Positions 1 to 17,239 of a stretch of DNA of 64,000 nucleotides are shown one piece after another (the first letter of the stretch is position 1; each line of letters begins with the position of its first letter). The notes under the pieces are model-generated. The model searched no databases. It saw only the letters and a list, made by a program, of their open reading frames with translations, and was not told where the DNA came from. This DNA is from Epiperipatus broadwayi (Eukaryota; Onychophora; Udeonychophora; Euonychophora; Peripatidae), in the NCBI GenBank assembly GCA_028023455.1, contig JAQFVV010000319.1, positions 932,001 to 996,000 of the forward strand, written 5' to 3'. Both the position numbers and the translations under genes were made by a program.

Positions 1-313
1 TATCAAAAGAAAAGAATTATTTAACATGAGTAGTGGCTATTAAACCAAATATCACACTGAGTTATCTATCATTTTAAGGGTCATTGGATGAAATGAAACA
101 TATTTTTATAATTAGATTTCTCAAGATATCATAATATCAATAATTATAAACAAATTATTAATAACAACTATTATAACTCAGGTATATGGAATTCACGTGA
201 GGTGAGTACACTAGTAATTCAATAAAATATAACTCAGGTATATGGACAGTAGGTTTTATCCACTTTCATTTCTTGGTTTGATGTTAAGTGCCTATTTAAA
301 TAAATACAAAGTG

Positions 314-412
314 AATATGGTCTAGCAGGGTGCCACTAGAATATTTGAATCTAGACACAGTTATATCTAATAACCTTTCACTTGTACCAGGTTTGAATCT
401 TTTTTTGGTACT
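314..412 (+). other. tRNA-like Pol III promoter motif inside LTR 1
   Basis: TGGTCTAGCAGG at 318-329 resembles a tRNA A box, and a B-box-like GGTTTGAATC lies about 65 bp downstream. In LTR 2 the equivalent A box is at 6843-6854 and the B box GGGTTTGAATCCCC is at 6914-6927; in LTR 3 they lie near 13308 and 13378. A GTACC/GGTAC stem brackets the B box. This could be an old tRNA-derived SINE captured in the LTR. The rest of a cloverleaf is not clear. Confidence 0.4.
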
Positions 413-1042
413 TTATTTCTAATAAAACTGGGAGATTTTGCTTTTTGAACCATATTACTATACACACTAATATTTAGGTAAAAGTAAAACATCTTTAAAC
501 CAAAGTAGAGTATATTAGACATAAAGCATTTCTTAGATCTAAGCATAACAAATGTGTTTCAATATTTTATAAGTTTACTAGATCAGATTATATATAACTG
601 ATTTAGAATGGCAATTCACTCAGTCTTGCATGAAATAGATGATGGAATGTGGTTATAATACTACTAAGAAATCACTAAATATTATAAAATCAATATTTAT
701 TTATGACCTTTAGACAGTTAAACAGCTCATTAATTAAAACATTGATGATGATGATGATGATGATAATAATAATGATAATGACAATGGTTTCAACCACAGC
801 TTTAGGACTAAGGTTAAACATAAAACTAATTTTTATAAAGAAATTCATAATTATTACTTAATTTTAGCATATTTACTTATATCTTAAATAACTAATATTC
901 AACCACTGATGATGAATGATCACACTTAACAAAAACCACACTTAATAAAATATATATGCCTCGTTTAATGAAATAAACTAATATTTATTACTGCATTTCT
1001 AACATATACATAAAAATTTCTATATAAACATGAAAATTGATA

Positions 1043-1185
<143 letters not shown>

Positions 1186-3491
1186 TGATTATATATTTCA
1201 AGTTCTTCCCCCTTTCCCTTCAAATGTATATTGTATTAAGTTGGGTAATCGATTTGTTCCAATGTTCCATCCACAAGAAAAGTATTTCATAAAAAAAAAT
1301 ATTCAAATCATTGGCACACACACTTTATAAATCTAACATGTAAGTAGAATGTTAAAAAAATGTTAATAAAAATTAGAATAAGCAATTTTTTTTAAGAAAC
1401 AAGTTTAAATCATTATCTTCCCCTCCTTCTAAGCGTTGAAATCTATACTTTCTCAAGACAAAATAATTTAATATTTTAACACCACCTATTACTTCACATT
1501 CACTCGCAATTATACACATATAAAATATTATTATGTATGTGCGTGTTTTATCTTATAATAACAAAATATTAGTTAAAACCAAAATAATAATACCATAAAA
1601 AATTTTATTTCACACATTAATATTTCATAACTGTAAAATTAATAAACAAATAAATTTTGATACATTCAAAATCATTTATGAAGCTCAAAGCTATTATTAT
1701 TAAGACATTCTTAGTTTCAATCGATCTGAATTGTCTTTAAAAGTTCTTTAAATAAAATATATCACTTTATTACTAAAATTTTTATTACAACTCTGATTTC
1801 ATAAAGAAAATAGATAGAAAAGTCATATTACCAATCCAAGGGTTCAAACTTGTCTTGTATAATGTCTATATTTGGCAGCAACAATTTCCCTGTTCTTTGA
1901 AACAATCACTTTCTTGGAGTATATAATTATTTGATGATGAGGATCGTATTGAGGTTATTTGCTTTAGTGGATAAATTGGAAATCATTATATCAATTTTTC
2001 TTCTCTTCCTCTCAAACATTATTTTTTTAGTGAATGAAATACAGCAGTTGTTTTCACGTTATAAATTTCCTGGATTTAAACTCAGTTGTTGGAACAATTA
2101 ATTGGACTTGATGATTAATATTTATCGGTAGATTAATTCATCTTTCGTTGAATGCAGGTGAATGTTTTCTTCCTTCTATTTAAAAAAAACATCTTATTTC
2201 TCTGGTCAGTTGAAAGAGGTAAAATATTAGTTTTAGACAAGACATCTTTCCTATATGATGTGCAGCTCCACAGACGGTCAGGCAAAGATGGAACACATAT
2301 ATAATTTTTCTAGTTCGTCATTTCTTATATTTTCAACATTCAATTTAATATTCTAATAATAATTTAACAATCTGACTCATAATAACAATAACAATAATAA
2401 TTCAACTGATTTTTTTCAGACAGCTTTTATATCGATTCTTGAGCCAACTCAACCAATTAGAAATAGCATCACTTGCTATTTTTGGACAAATTCGTTTTAA
2501 TTAGATCTCTAATTTATTTTCAACTAAATTGTTTTTCAACTGAAAAGTTTAATCTCTTTTCCAGGAACACAAAAAAAATCACACACCTGTTTTTTCCAGA
2601 CACTTTTGTTTTCAACAAAAAAAGAGACCTGATCTTTTTCCTAACTTTTTTTCACATCTATCTGCAATATTTAAAATTGGAGTTTCTTTCCCGTAATCTC
2701 TAGGTAAGACTATTTCAAAATCAGACCCCACACCAAGTTTAAGCCCTCAAAATTACAAACAATCATTTACAAAAACAAAACTGCTACAAAAATAGAGATC
2801 TCATTCAGCAGACATTCGCTCTTAACACAAAATTGTAAAAAAAAAAAAAAATAATTTAACAGATTTAACCCTTCTAGTACAAACTGTTGAATAATAAAAA
2901 AAACAATTTAACATATTTTCTCATTTCTTTTTCAATATTTAATAAATGTAAATTTCTGTATGTAATGTACACACATACTCATTCAGATTATTTATAAACT
3001 GACATTAAAATAGTCTAATTGCTGGCTTAGTAATTATAACCCTATATTTGCAATTAAATCCTTAGCTTTTAAATACCAATTACAATTATAGAAAAGACAG
3101 ATAGAAGTATAGAATAAGATATTAAAATTAATTAGCATAGGTTAGTTTTAAAAAAAGTCAAAGTGTTTAATATTTGAAATATAAAACAATTAAATAACTT
3201 ACACATACACTGCCTATACATATGCATTATAACTTTGCTTTTTAATAGAAAAATTAAATAGTTTAAATGTGTGTATTACATTTCTACCAACACACAAACA
3301 AATAAAGCATATAATTGTTGACCCACTCCCTTTCTGTTTAAAGCTTTTAAAACTGGATCTGGTAGGGTTTGAACTTGGATGCCCTACAGCTTCTTTTATC
3401 GTTATATAAAAATGTGATGATGATTTTGTTTTACATTTTCCTACATGCACATTAGTATAAATTTATCTAGTGACTAAATTGTAATGGCACA

Positions 3492-3505
3492 ACTACCCCC
3501 CCTTC
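3492..3505 (-). other. polypurine tract of LTR retrotransposon, copy 1
   Basis: On the minus strand GAAGGGGGGGTAGT immediately precedes the LTR start TGTGCC. The second copy has the same arrangement at 9865-9878. A purine run abutting a TG-starting repeat is the standard plus-strand priming site of LTR elements, and it fixes the element orientation as minus. Confidence 0.75.
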
Positions 3506-3686
3506 AGATAAAATCATCAGCACCTTTGTTTTAACCATATTTAATAAAAGAAAAAAAATCATAACTAATAAAATACACTAATAATAATAATATATATATA
3601 TATATATATAAATTTCTAACTACTGATAAATATCGTACTTTTTCATTAGAAAACTTAAAGTAATTTATTTGGAGATCTTTGCCAAG

Positions 3687-3875
3687 CTACTCTGCTGAAG
3701 CATAAGGGATCAAACTCCTAGAATTATAGATTCCCTTATTCCCATCAAAAGTAGCAAGCATAAAGGCATTTTCTCCTATTTTCTTGGTAATTTGGAATGG
3801 CTTTTTCTTTTCAAACCAAATTGTGGTCTGCAGAAAACTGCACATGTACATCCAGTCCATTTTTAATATTTCCAT
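3687..3875 (-). pseudogene. Ty3/Gypsy integrase C-terminal fragment, copy 1
   Basis: The last 45 or so residues read KKKPFQITKKIGENAF, then a DGNKGIYNSRSLIPY ending. This is the pattern of the integrase C-terminal module after the GPY/F motif (P-F-x-I-x-K-x-x-G-x-N-A-F, then G-x-Y-N-x-R-S-L-x-P-Y). The catalytic DDE core and zinc finger are missing. It lies just inside the polypurine tract, where the end of pol is expected. The upstream residues run into the minisatellite and are not integrase-like. It is a relic, with no reason to think it is expressed alone. Confidence 0.6.
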
Positions 3876-3949
3876 TTTTCATCTTAACTGGGTATTTATA
3901 AAACATATCCGGAGGATTTATTTTATATAACCTCCTACTACAGACTCCC

Positions 3950-4335
3950 TTTAGAAATATGTACTCTTGGTACAATACGTAATATGCCGTGAAGTTTTTC
4001 AGAGAGATTGACTCTCTATACCATACATACTTTATTTTTAAACTTTCCAGAAAGATTGACTCTCTGTACCATACATAATTCATTACATCTTCCAGAGAGG
4101 TTGATTCTCTGTGCCATGTATAATTTATTTTTAAATTCTCTAAAAAGGTTGACTCTTTGTACCAAATATAAGGCACACTTAAATTTTCCAGAGCATTTAA
4201 ATATTTCAGAGAGATTGATTCTGTGTATGATACACACTGGACCTTTACATTTTTCAGAGAGATTGCCTCTCGGTACCAGATATAATTTATGTTTGACTTT
4301 TCCAGAGCAGTTTAATTTTTTGGAGAGATAGATTT
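3950..4335 (-). repeat. degenerate 45-48 bp minisatellite in retroelement, copy 1
   Basis: The core TTGACTCTCTGTACCAT recurs at about 3962, 4008, 4056, 4101, 4149, 4215, 4263 and 4329, giving steps of 45-48 bp with two 66-bp steps. Many units contain AGAGAG and CTCTCT-like halves around a 4-base loop, so each can form a small hairpin. It occupies the place where the central part of gag-pol would be. The open frames across it are by-products of the repeat. Confidence 0.8.
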
Positions 4336-4398
4336 TCTTATATTTTATCACCTCATCTGGTGCAGGGAGTGTTTCCTCCCACTCTCTTTTCCTTCTTT

Positions 4399-4956
4399 TC
4401 ACTTCCTGATAATCCCAATCTGCTCTTTGGTCATCATCTCATTTACTCTCTTTATTGGGAGACTTGGTTTTGCAGCTACTATTGGACTTTCTACTTCTGG
4501 GAACTTATCCTCTATCAGTGTATCTAACTTTACATTATTTTCTCTATTATCAGTGGTCTGACTCTCTTCTATTATACTTTCGGTAGTTTTCTCTATATGA
4601 GGTTCTTCGATCTCTGTTTCCCAGGCCATGATCATTCGGTTGTTGCTTTCAATAGAGTTATCTATTTTTGCTTTGAGATCTTCTTTCAAACTTTCTATAC
4701 CATGCTTACTATCTTCTTTTAAACTTTTATTATCTTCTTTTAAACTCTTAGTATCCTCTTTTAGACTTTCTATATTTTTCTCCATCTTCTGTTCCAAATT
4801 CACCATCCCTTGCTTACTATCTTCTCTTAAACTTTCTATGAACTGCTTCCTATCTTCTCTTAAACTTTCTATGAACTGCTTTCTATCTTCTCTTACATCT
4901 TCTCTGAACATTTTGAACATCTGCATAATCATTTGCATCATTTCCTTTTTACTCAT
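4399..4956 (-). CDS. gag-like coiled-coil protein, N-terminal part, copy 1
   Basis: Starting at the ATG at 4956, the protein begins MSKKEMMQMIMQMFK and then has repeated SLREDRKQF / SLKEDNK units that form a long charged coiled coil (about residues 10-110). An acidic linker and a short basic segment follow. This matches the N-terminal region of gag proteins in many invertebrate Ty3/Gypsy elements. The frame stays open upstream to 5046 but without an ATG that gives a better start. In this copy the frame stops after MMTKEQI, about 40 codons earlier than in copy 2, because of a small indel. No capsid homology or CCHC knuckle follows, so the product would be a truncated gag. Confidence 0.6.
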   Translation of the reverse strand: MSKKEMMQMIMQMFKMFREDVREDRKQFIESLREDRKQFIESLREDSKQGMVNLEQKMEKNIESLKEDTKSLKEDNKSLKEDSKHGIESLKEDLKAKIDNSIESNNRMIMAWETEIEEPHIEKTTESIIEESQTTDNRENNVKLDTLIEDKFPEVESPIVAAKPSLPIKRVNEMMTKEQIGIIRK

Positions 4957-4998
4957 TTTGTTAAAAATTTTAATATATTCAATATAAATCCCATCTGT

Positions 4999-5015
4999 GC
5001 TTCCCCTGACCACCA
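4999..5015 (-). other. possible primer-binding site, copy 1
   Basis: On the minus strand TGGTGGTCAGGGGAAGC lies between the inferred LTR end and gag. A TGG start is required to pair with a tRNA CCA end. The tRNA is not identified, and the gap to the LTR end I chose (about 20 bp) is larger than usual, so the boundary or the site may be off. Confidence 0.3.
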
Positions 5016-5035
5016 AAAATCCACACATCTTCTCC

Positions 5036-8000
5036 CTGTCTGACACCTATTCTGACCAACTGACTGATTTGCTTTTCACCTTATTATGCATTACAAATAC
5101 AACAAAAATTTTTTTAATATCCTTATTTAATGAACTACACAACAATAATCTATATAGTGCATGTCTTTCTGCAATAGCCCAAATTATACATTCATCCATT
5201 CTCCCAGAAATCTGACAGATATTGACAGTCCACAGAATGACTAGCAGTTCACAATCTTGAGATAAATAAAAGAATCCAGTCACAGCACTATAATCACACA
5301 ATGTATCACGAGCACTCAGAAAATCATCCCAATTCGATCACTATTAACTAAAACAACCCTTGATTGAAAGATGCAAACTCTGTTGCTATAAGAAGTATTA
5401 AGACTTAGGGGCTAAAATAGATAAACTATGCCTTGCTCTCTCTCTTGGAGTCTTATGTGGAAAGTATCAAGGAATGCCCTGCTTATTAAATATTACTGAA
5501 AACTATGCTGTGCTCTCTCTCTTGGAGACATATAGGCTGGTATCATGGCAGGTCTGCTGTTAACTGCTTCATGATAACATAAAGATAACTTATAAATTGG
5601 GTTGGAGCAGTGACTGGGTTTGATCATTCATGAGTTACACGAATAGATATCATTCTCAAGGCAATGACAGAACTCTCCACTCATCATCAAAACTGCAATC
5701 TAACCAATCAAACTCCAACGATCAAACATCCAATCAAACCTCTAAAATCATAGCCTTTTTACAAAATGAACTCCCTAAACACACATGAGACTACTATTCC
5801 ACAATTCATCACTATTACTATGCCTATTCTATCTGGCAATAAATCATTTTAATGTTCCACAAAAAAAATCTTTTATTTATTTCACCTTTGTCTTAAGTTG
5901 TGATATTCATCTCTATTTTCAAAATTGATAAAACAAAACTAAGCTTTTTTATGGCTGTACCCATTTTATCATCATCAATAAAAAATTAAATCATATTAAA
6001 AGTCATCATATATAAATCTAAAATAAGTCTGTATGGCCAAGAAAATTTTGTAAGACAAAAAAAAAAATTTACTAAAAAAAAATTTTATTAAATTTTTTTT
6101 TCTTTTTTTAACCACACATCTCCTATCATTCTATAGACTACCTTTCATCTCAGGTATATTGGAATATATCAGGCCCCAGTTGGGCATCCATTGTAACATA
6201 ATTAATGTTTAGATCAAATGATATTATATTAAATAATCATGAAATGTCAAATATTGTTAAAAAATTATGAATCCAAAAATATTAAAATCTTAAACATTCA
6301 AATAATATATTCATTATAACTTAATAAAGATGATCATTATAGATTCAATTGTAACTTATTAAAGTAGCTCAAAAGGTCCATTAATATATCATTGGATTTG
6401 TCAAAAATCCAAATATTATTAAATAATTAAGAAACGAAAAAGAGAATTATAATCTTTATTTTATCTCTAAAAGATTCCAATATAAATATCTAGCTTAATA
6501 AACGAAAAATGCAATGTAGATTTTAAATCAAAAGAAAAGAATTATTTAACATGAGTAGTGGCTATTAAACCAAAGATCAGACTGAGTTATCTATCATTTT
6601 AATGGTCATTGGATGAAATGAAACATGTTTCTATAATTAGATTTCTCAAGATATCACAATATGAATAATTATAAACAAATTATTAATAACAACTATTATA
6701 ACTCAGGTATATGGAAATCATGTGAGGTGAGTACACTAGTAATTCAATAAAATATAACTCAGGTATACGGACAGTAGGTTTTATCCACTTTCATTCCTTG
6801 GTTTGATGTTAAGTGCCTATTTAAATAAATACAAAGTGAATATGGTCTAGCAGGGTGCCACTAGATTATTTGAATCTAGACACAGTTATATCTAATAACC
6901 TTTCACATGTACCGGGTTTGAATCCCCTTTTGGTACTTTATTTCTAATAAAACTGGGAGATTTTGCTTTTTGAGCCATATTACTATATGCACTAATATTT
7001 AGGTAAAAGTAAAACATCTTTAAACCAAAGTAGAGTATATTAGACATTAATCATTTCTTAGATCTAAGCATAACAAATGTGTTTCAATATTTTATAAGTT
7101 TACTAGCTCAGATTATATATAACTGATTTAGGGTGGCAATTCACTCATCCTTGCATGAAGTAGATGACAGAATGTGGTTATAATAATACTAAGAAATCAC
7201 TAAATATTATAAAATCAATATGTATTTATGACCTTTAAACAGTTAAACAGCTCATTAATTAAAATGTTGATGATAATGATGATGATGATAATAATAACAA
7301 TAATGACAATGGTTTCAACCACAGCTTTAGAACTAAGCCTAAACATAAAACTAATTTTTATAAAGAAATTCATAATTATTGCTTAATTATAGCATATTTA
7401 CTTATATATTAAATAACTAATATTCAACCACTGATGATGAATGATCACACTTAACAAAAACCACACTTAATAAAATATATATGCCTCGTTTAATAAAATA
7501 AACTAATATTTATTACTGCATTTCTAACATATACATAAAAATTTCTAGATAAACATGAAAATTGATATGAATAATAATAATAATATTAATTGATTATATA
7601 TTTCAAGTTCTTCCCCTTTACCCTTCAAATGTATATTGTATTAAGTTGGGTAATCAATTTGTTCCAATGTTCCATCCACAAGAAATGTATTTCATAAAAA
7701 AATATTCAAATCATTGGCACACATACTTTATAAATCTAACATGTAAGTAGAATGTTAAAAAAAATGTTAATAGAAATTAGAAAAAGCAATTTTTTTTAAG
7801 AAACGAATTTAAATCATTATCTTCCTTTTCCTTCTAAGCGCTGAAATCTATACTTTCTCAAGACAAAATAATTTAATATTTTAACACCCCCTATTACTTC
7901 ACATTCACTTGCAATTATACACATAAAATATTATTATGTATGTGAGTGTTTTATCCCATAATAACAAAATATTAGTTAAAACCAAAATAATAATACCATA

Positions 8001-9864
8001 AAAAATTTTATTTTACACATTAATATTTCATAACTGTAAAATTAATTTATGAAGCTCAAAGCTATTATTATTAAGACATTCTTAGTTTCAATCGATCTGA
8101 ATTGTGTTTAAAAGTTCTTTAAATAAAATATATCACTTTATTACTAAAAATTTTATTACGACTCTGATTTCATAAAGAAAATAGATAGAAAAGTCATATT
8201 ACCGATCCAAGGGTTCAAACTTGTCTTGTATAATGTCTATATTTGGCAGCAACAATTTCCGTGTTCTTTGAAACAATCACTTTCTTGAAGTATATAATTA
8301 TTTGATGAGGATCCTATTGAGGTTATTTGCTTTAGTGGATAATTTGGAAATCATTATATCAATTTTTCTTCTCTTTCTGTCAAGCATTATTCTTTTAGTG
8401 AATGAAATACAGCAGTTGTTTTCACAGTATAAATTTCCCGGATTTAAACTCAGTTGATGGAACAATAAATTGGACTTGATGATTAATATTTATCGGTAGA
8501 TTAATTCATCTTTCATTGAATGCAAGTGAATGTTTTCTTCCTTCTATTTAAAAAAATCCATCTTATTTCTCTGGTCAGTTGAAAGGTGTAGAATATTATT
8601 TTCAGACAAGAAATCTTTTCTTTCCTATAAGATGTGCGGCTCCACAGACGGTCAGGCAAAGATGGGACACATATATAAATTTTCTAGCCCATCATTTCTT
8701 ATATTTTCAACATTCAATTTAATAGTCTAATAATAATTTAACGATCTGAATCATAATAACAATAACAATAATAATTCAACTGATTTTTTTCAGACAGCCT
8801 TTATATCAATTCTTGAGCCAACTCAACCAATCAGAGATAGCATCACTTGCTATTTTTGGACAAATTCATTTTAATTGGATCTCTAATTTATTTTCAACTA
8901 GATTGTTTTTCAACTGAAGAGTTTAATCCCTTTTCCAGGAACACAAAAAAATCACATGCCTGTTTTTTCCAGACACTTTTGTTTTCAACAAAAAATAGAC
9001 CTGATCCTTTTTGTAATTTTTTTTCACGTCCATCTGCAATATTTAAAATTGGAGTTTCTTTCCCATAATCTCTAGGTGAGACTATTTCAAAATCAGACCC
9101 CACACCAAGTTTAAGCCCTCAAAATTACAAACAATCATTTACAAAAACAAAACTTCTACAAAAATAGAGATCTCATTCAACAGATATTCGCTCTTAACAC
9201 AAAATTGTAAAAAAAAAAAATAATTTAACAGATTTAATCCTTCTAGTACAAACTGTTAAATAATAAAAAAAAAAAAAATTAATATATTTTCTCATTTCTC
9301 TTTTAATATTTAATAAATGTAAATTTCTGTATGTAATGTACACACATACTCATTCAGATTATTTATAAACTGACATTAAAATAATCTAACTGCTGGCTTA
9401 GTAATTATAACCCTATATTTGCAATTAAATCCTTAGCCTTTAAATCCCAATTACAATTATAGAAAATCAAGATAGAATTATAGAATAAGATATTAAAATT
9501 GATCAAGCATAGGTTAGTTTTAAAAAAAAGTCAAAGTGTTTAATATTTGAAATATAAAACAATTAAATAACTTACACATACACTGCCTATATGTATGTAT
9601 TATAACTTTGCTTTTTAACAGAAAAATTAAATAGTTTAAATGTGTGTATTACCTTTCTATCAACACACAAACAAATAAAGCATATAATTGTTGACTCATT
9701 CTCTCTCTGTTTAAAGATTTTAAAACTGGATCTGGTAGGGTTTGAACTTGTATGCCCTACAGCTTCTTTTATGGTTATATAAAAATGTGATGATGATTTT
9801 GTTTTACATTTTACTACATGCACATTAGTATAAATTTATCTAGTGACTAAATTGTAATGGCACA
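5036..9864 (-). mobile_element. LTR 2 (complete, about 4.83 kb)
   Basis: Bounded by TGTCTGACACC on the left and ATGGCACA on the right (plus strand), so it has TG...CA ends. The right end abuts the second polypurine tract. It matches LTR 1 from about 6527 on and LTR 3 throughout. Relative to both, it lacks about 40 bp near 8041 and most of the AAT array. Single-base differences shared with LTR 3 against LTR 1 show that LTRs 2 and 3 are the closest pair. At nearly 5 kb it is far longer than typical animal Gypsy LTRs. Confidence 0.75.
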
Positions 9865-9952
9865 ACTACCCCCCTTTGGATAAAATCATCAGCACCTTTG
9901 TTTTAACCATATTTAATAAAAGAAAAAAAATCATAACTAATAAAATACACTA

Positions 9953-10074
<122 letters not shown>

Positions 10075-10147
10075 TTCTAACTACTGATAAATATCGTACT
10101 TTTTCATTAGAAAACTTAAAATAATTTATTTGGAGATCTTTGCCAAG

Positions 10148-10336
10148 CTACTCTGCTGAAGCATAAGGGATCAAACTCCTAGCATTATAGATTTCCTTAT
10201 TCCCATCAAGAGTAGCAAGCATAAAGGCATTTTCTCTTATTTTCTTGGTAATTTGGAATGGCTTTTTCTTTTCAAACCAAATTGTGGTCTGCAGAAAACT
10301 GCACATGTACATCCAGTCCATTTTTAATATTTCCAT
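10148..10336 (-). pseudogene. Ty3/Gypsy integrase C-terminal fragment, copy 2
   Basis: Near-identical to the copy at 3687-3875, with the same KKKPFQITKKI and RSLIPYASAE ends and a handful of substitutions (for example G to R and F to L). Only the module after GPY/F is preserved. Confidence 0.6.
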
Positions 10337-10419
10337 TTTTCATCTTAACTGGGTATTTATAAAACACATCCGGAGGATTTATTTTATATAACCTCCTACT
10401 ACAGACTCCCTTTAGAAAT

Positions 10420-10805
10420 ATGTACTCTTGGTACCATATGTAATATGCCTTAAAGTTTTTCAGAGAGTTTGACTCTCTATGCCATACATACTTTATTTTT
10501 AAACTTTCCAGAAAGATTGACTCTCTGTACCATACATAATTCATTACATCTTCCAGAGAGGTTCATTCTCTGTGCCATGTATAATTTATTTTTAAATTCT
10601 CTAAAAAGGTAGACTCTTTGTACCAAATATAAGGCCCACTTAAATTTTCCAGAGCATTTAAATATTTCAGAGAGATTGATTCTGTGTATGATACACACTG
10701 GACCTTTACATTTTTGAGAGAGATTGCCTCTCGGTACCAGATATAATTTATGTTTGACTTTTCCAGAGCAGTTTAATTTTTTGGAGAGATAGATTCTCTT
10801 AATTT
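10420..10805 (-). repeat. degenerate 45-48 bp minisatellite, copy 2
   Basis: Second copy of the minisatellite described at 3950-4335, with the same unit order and the same two longer steps. The array was therefore duplicated as a block, not expanded separately. Confidence 0.8.
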
Positions 10806-11417
10806 CATCACCTCATCTGGTGCAGGAAGTGTTTCCTCCCACTCTCTTTTCCTTCTTTTCACTTCCTGATCTATCCAAATCTGCTCTTTGGTCATCATCT
10901 CATTTACTCTCTTTACTGGGAGACTTGGTTTTGCAGCTACTGTTGGCCTTTCTACTTCTGGTAACTTATCCTCTATCAGTGTATCTAACTTTACATTATT
11001 TTCTCTATTATCAGTGGTCTGACTCTCTTCTATTATACTTCCGGTAGTTTTCTCTATATGAGGTTCTTCGATCTCTGTTTCCCAGGCCATGATCATTCGG
11101 TTGTTGCTTTCAATAGAGTTATCTATTTTTGCATTGAGATCTTCTCTCAAACTCTCTATACCATGCTTACTATCTTCTTTTAAACTTTTATTATCTTCTT
11201 TTAAACTCTTAGTATCCTCTTTTAGACTATCTATATTTTTCTCCATCTTCTGTTCCAAATTCACCATCCCTTGCTTACTATCTTCTCTTAAACTTTCTAT
11301 GAACTGCTTCCTATCGTCTCTTAAACTTTCTATGAACTGCTTTCTATCTTCTCTTACATCTTCTCTGAACCTTTTGAACATCTGCATAATCATTTGCATC
11401 ATTTCCCTTTTACTCAT
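10773..11417 (-). CDS. gag-like coiled-coil protein, N-terminal part, copy 2 (longer frame)
   Basis: The product from the ATG at 11417 is about 214 residues: MSKREMMQMIMQ, then the ESLREDRKQ/SLKEDNK coiled coil, an acidic middle, and a basic end KRRKREWEETLPAPDEV before a stop in the minisatellite. Copy 1 loses the last part through a small indel near 4427. No zinc knuckle or capsid is seen. If transcribed from the LTR it could give a small gag-derived protein; its function is unknown. Confidence 0.6.
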   Translation of the reverse strand: MSKREMMQMIMQMFKRFREDVREDRKQFIESLRDDRKQFIESLREDSKQGMVNLEQKMEKNIDSLKEDTKSLKEDNKSLKEDSKHGIESLREDLNAKIDNSIESNNRMIMAWETEIEEPHIEKTTGSIIEESQTTDNRENNVKLDTLIEDKLPEVERPTVAAKPSLPVKRVNEMMTKEQIWIDQEVKRRKREWEETLPAPDEVMKLRESISPKN

Positions 11418-11497
11418 TTTGTTAAAAATTTTAATATATTCAATATATATCCCATCTGTGCTTCCCCTGACCACCAAAAATCCACACATCTTCTCCC

Positions 11498-16465
<4,968 letters not shown>

Positions 16466-16481
16466 ATATATATATATATAT

Positions 16482-16573
<92 letters not shown>
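16466..16573. repeat. (TA)n followed by (TG)n microsatellite
   Basis: TA repeats with one ACACACA interruption near 16483, then about 17 TG units from 16538. It separates the LTR array from a Penelope fragment. Confidence 0.95.
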
Positions 16574-16577
<4 letters not shown>

Positions 16578-17070
16578 ACAGTAACTAAATATTTAAAACT
16601 TTTATTCACTTAGGAGTGCTTTCGATTATCCCAGTAATATTTGTCAATGAAAACTTTAAAGGCTAACCTTTCCACAAATCCATCATATTAATGTTGCTAC
16701 TTGCCTGTTAATTAAGTCATGTATATTTGTATATTAGCATAGCTTTCTTTATTATTATTTTATTATTTTTTCAATTTGCAATATTTTTACACTATTAACA
16801 TTGAAGCCAAAACCCTAAATACATGATTTATAATGGTCATAAAAAACAGATGCTGAAATATTATTTTGTACTATAAAATTTTGTTTCAATTTCTGAACTC
16901 ATTTTAATAATAGCAAATGCTCTTTAGTTTGTTTTCCAAATGTACATCTAGATTCACTTATATATACACTGCCAAACCTACATATCCATTTATAAATGAC
17001 ACAATTTTTATTTATAAATGATGTTTTATCTTTGAAATTATTTACTAATTTGTTTAATGTAGGAGGTGTG
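16574..17070 (-). pseudogene. Penelope-like element fragment, GIY-YIG endonuclease end
   Basis: The minus-strand translation gives CRFGSVYISESRCTFGKQTKE and, after several stops, SASVFYDHY and a ...LINRQ end. These match the order of motifs in the two better-preserved fragments at 42.6 and 50.6-51.3 kb (YIGES, KRIKEH, FDH, NRQ). The family uses a C-terminal GIY-YIG nuclease to nick the target for reverse transcription. This copy has many in-frame stops and no reverse transcriptase part. The same sequence forms both arms of the palindrome at 40.3-41.4 kb. Confidence 0.65.
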
Positions 17071-17239
17071 TAAAATGCAATATAACATATACTTTTATAA
17101 ATTTTCCTTGTAAAATTTACTTGATCATGTGAAATATATGGTAATGATATCCATATTTTTTATTAACAGGAGAATCAATATTATTATTAAAATGTATATT
17201 CTTATATTTTGTATTAAAATCTCTAATAACATCATCTAT

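Larger units (their letters stand above)
3492..5035 (-). mobile_element. internal region, copy 1, of defective Ty3/Gypsy-type (LARD-like) element
   Basis: About 1.5 kb between LTR 1 and LTR 2. In element order it contains a possible primer-binding site (about 4999-5015), a coiled-coil gag-like ORF, a 45-48 bp minisatellite, an integrase C-terminal scrap, a short TA run (about 3590-3610) and the polypurine tract. Capsid, zinc knuckle, protease, reverse transcriptase, RNase H and the integrase core are absent, so the element cannot be autonomous. The LTR/primer-site junction near 5036 is uncertain by about 30 bp. Confidence 0.7.

Noticed and set aside
3950-4335. Regularly spaced repeats that could suggest a CRISPR-like array
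   Set aside because: Units are degenerate, contiguous 45-48 bp tandem repeats inside a retroelement, without unique spacers, and the genome is eukaryotic.
5047-5301. 84-codon minus-strand frame directly upstream of gag, separated by one TAG (second copy at 11508-11762), suggesting stop-codon readthrough
   Set aside because: By the boundary chosen here it lies inside the LTR and is not clearly protein-like; continuity with gag is easily chance.
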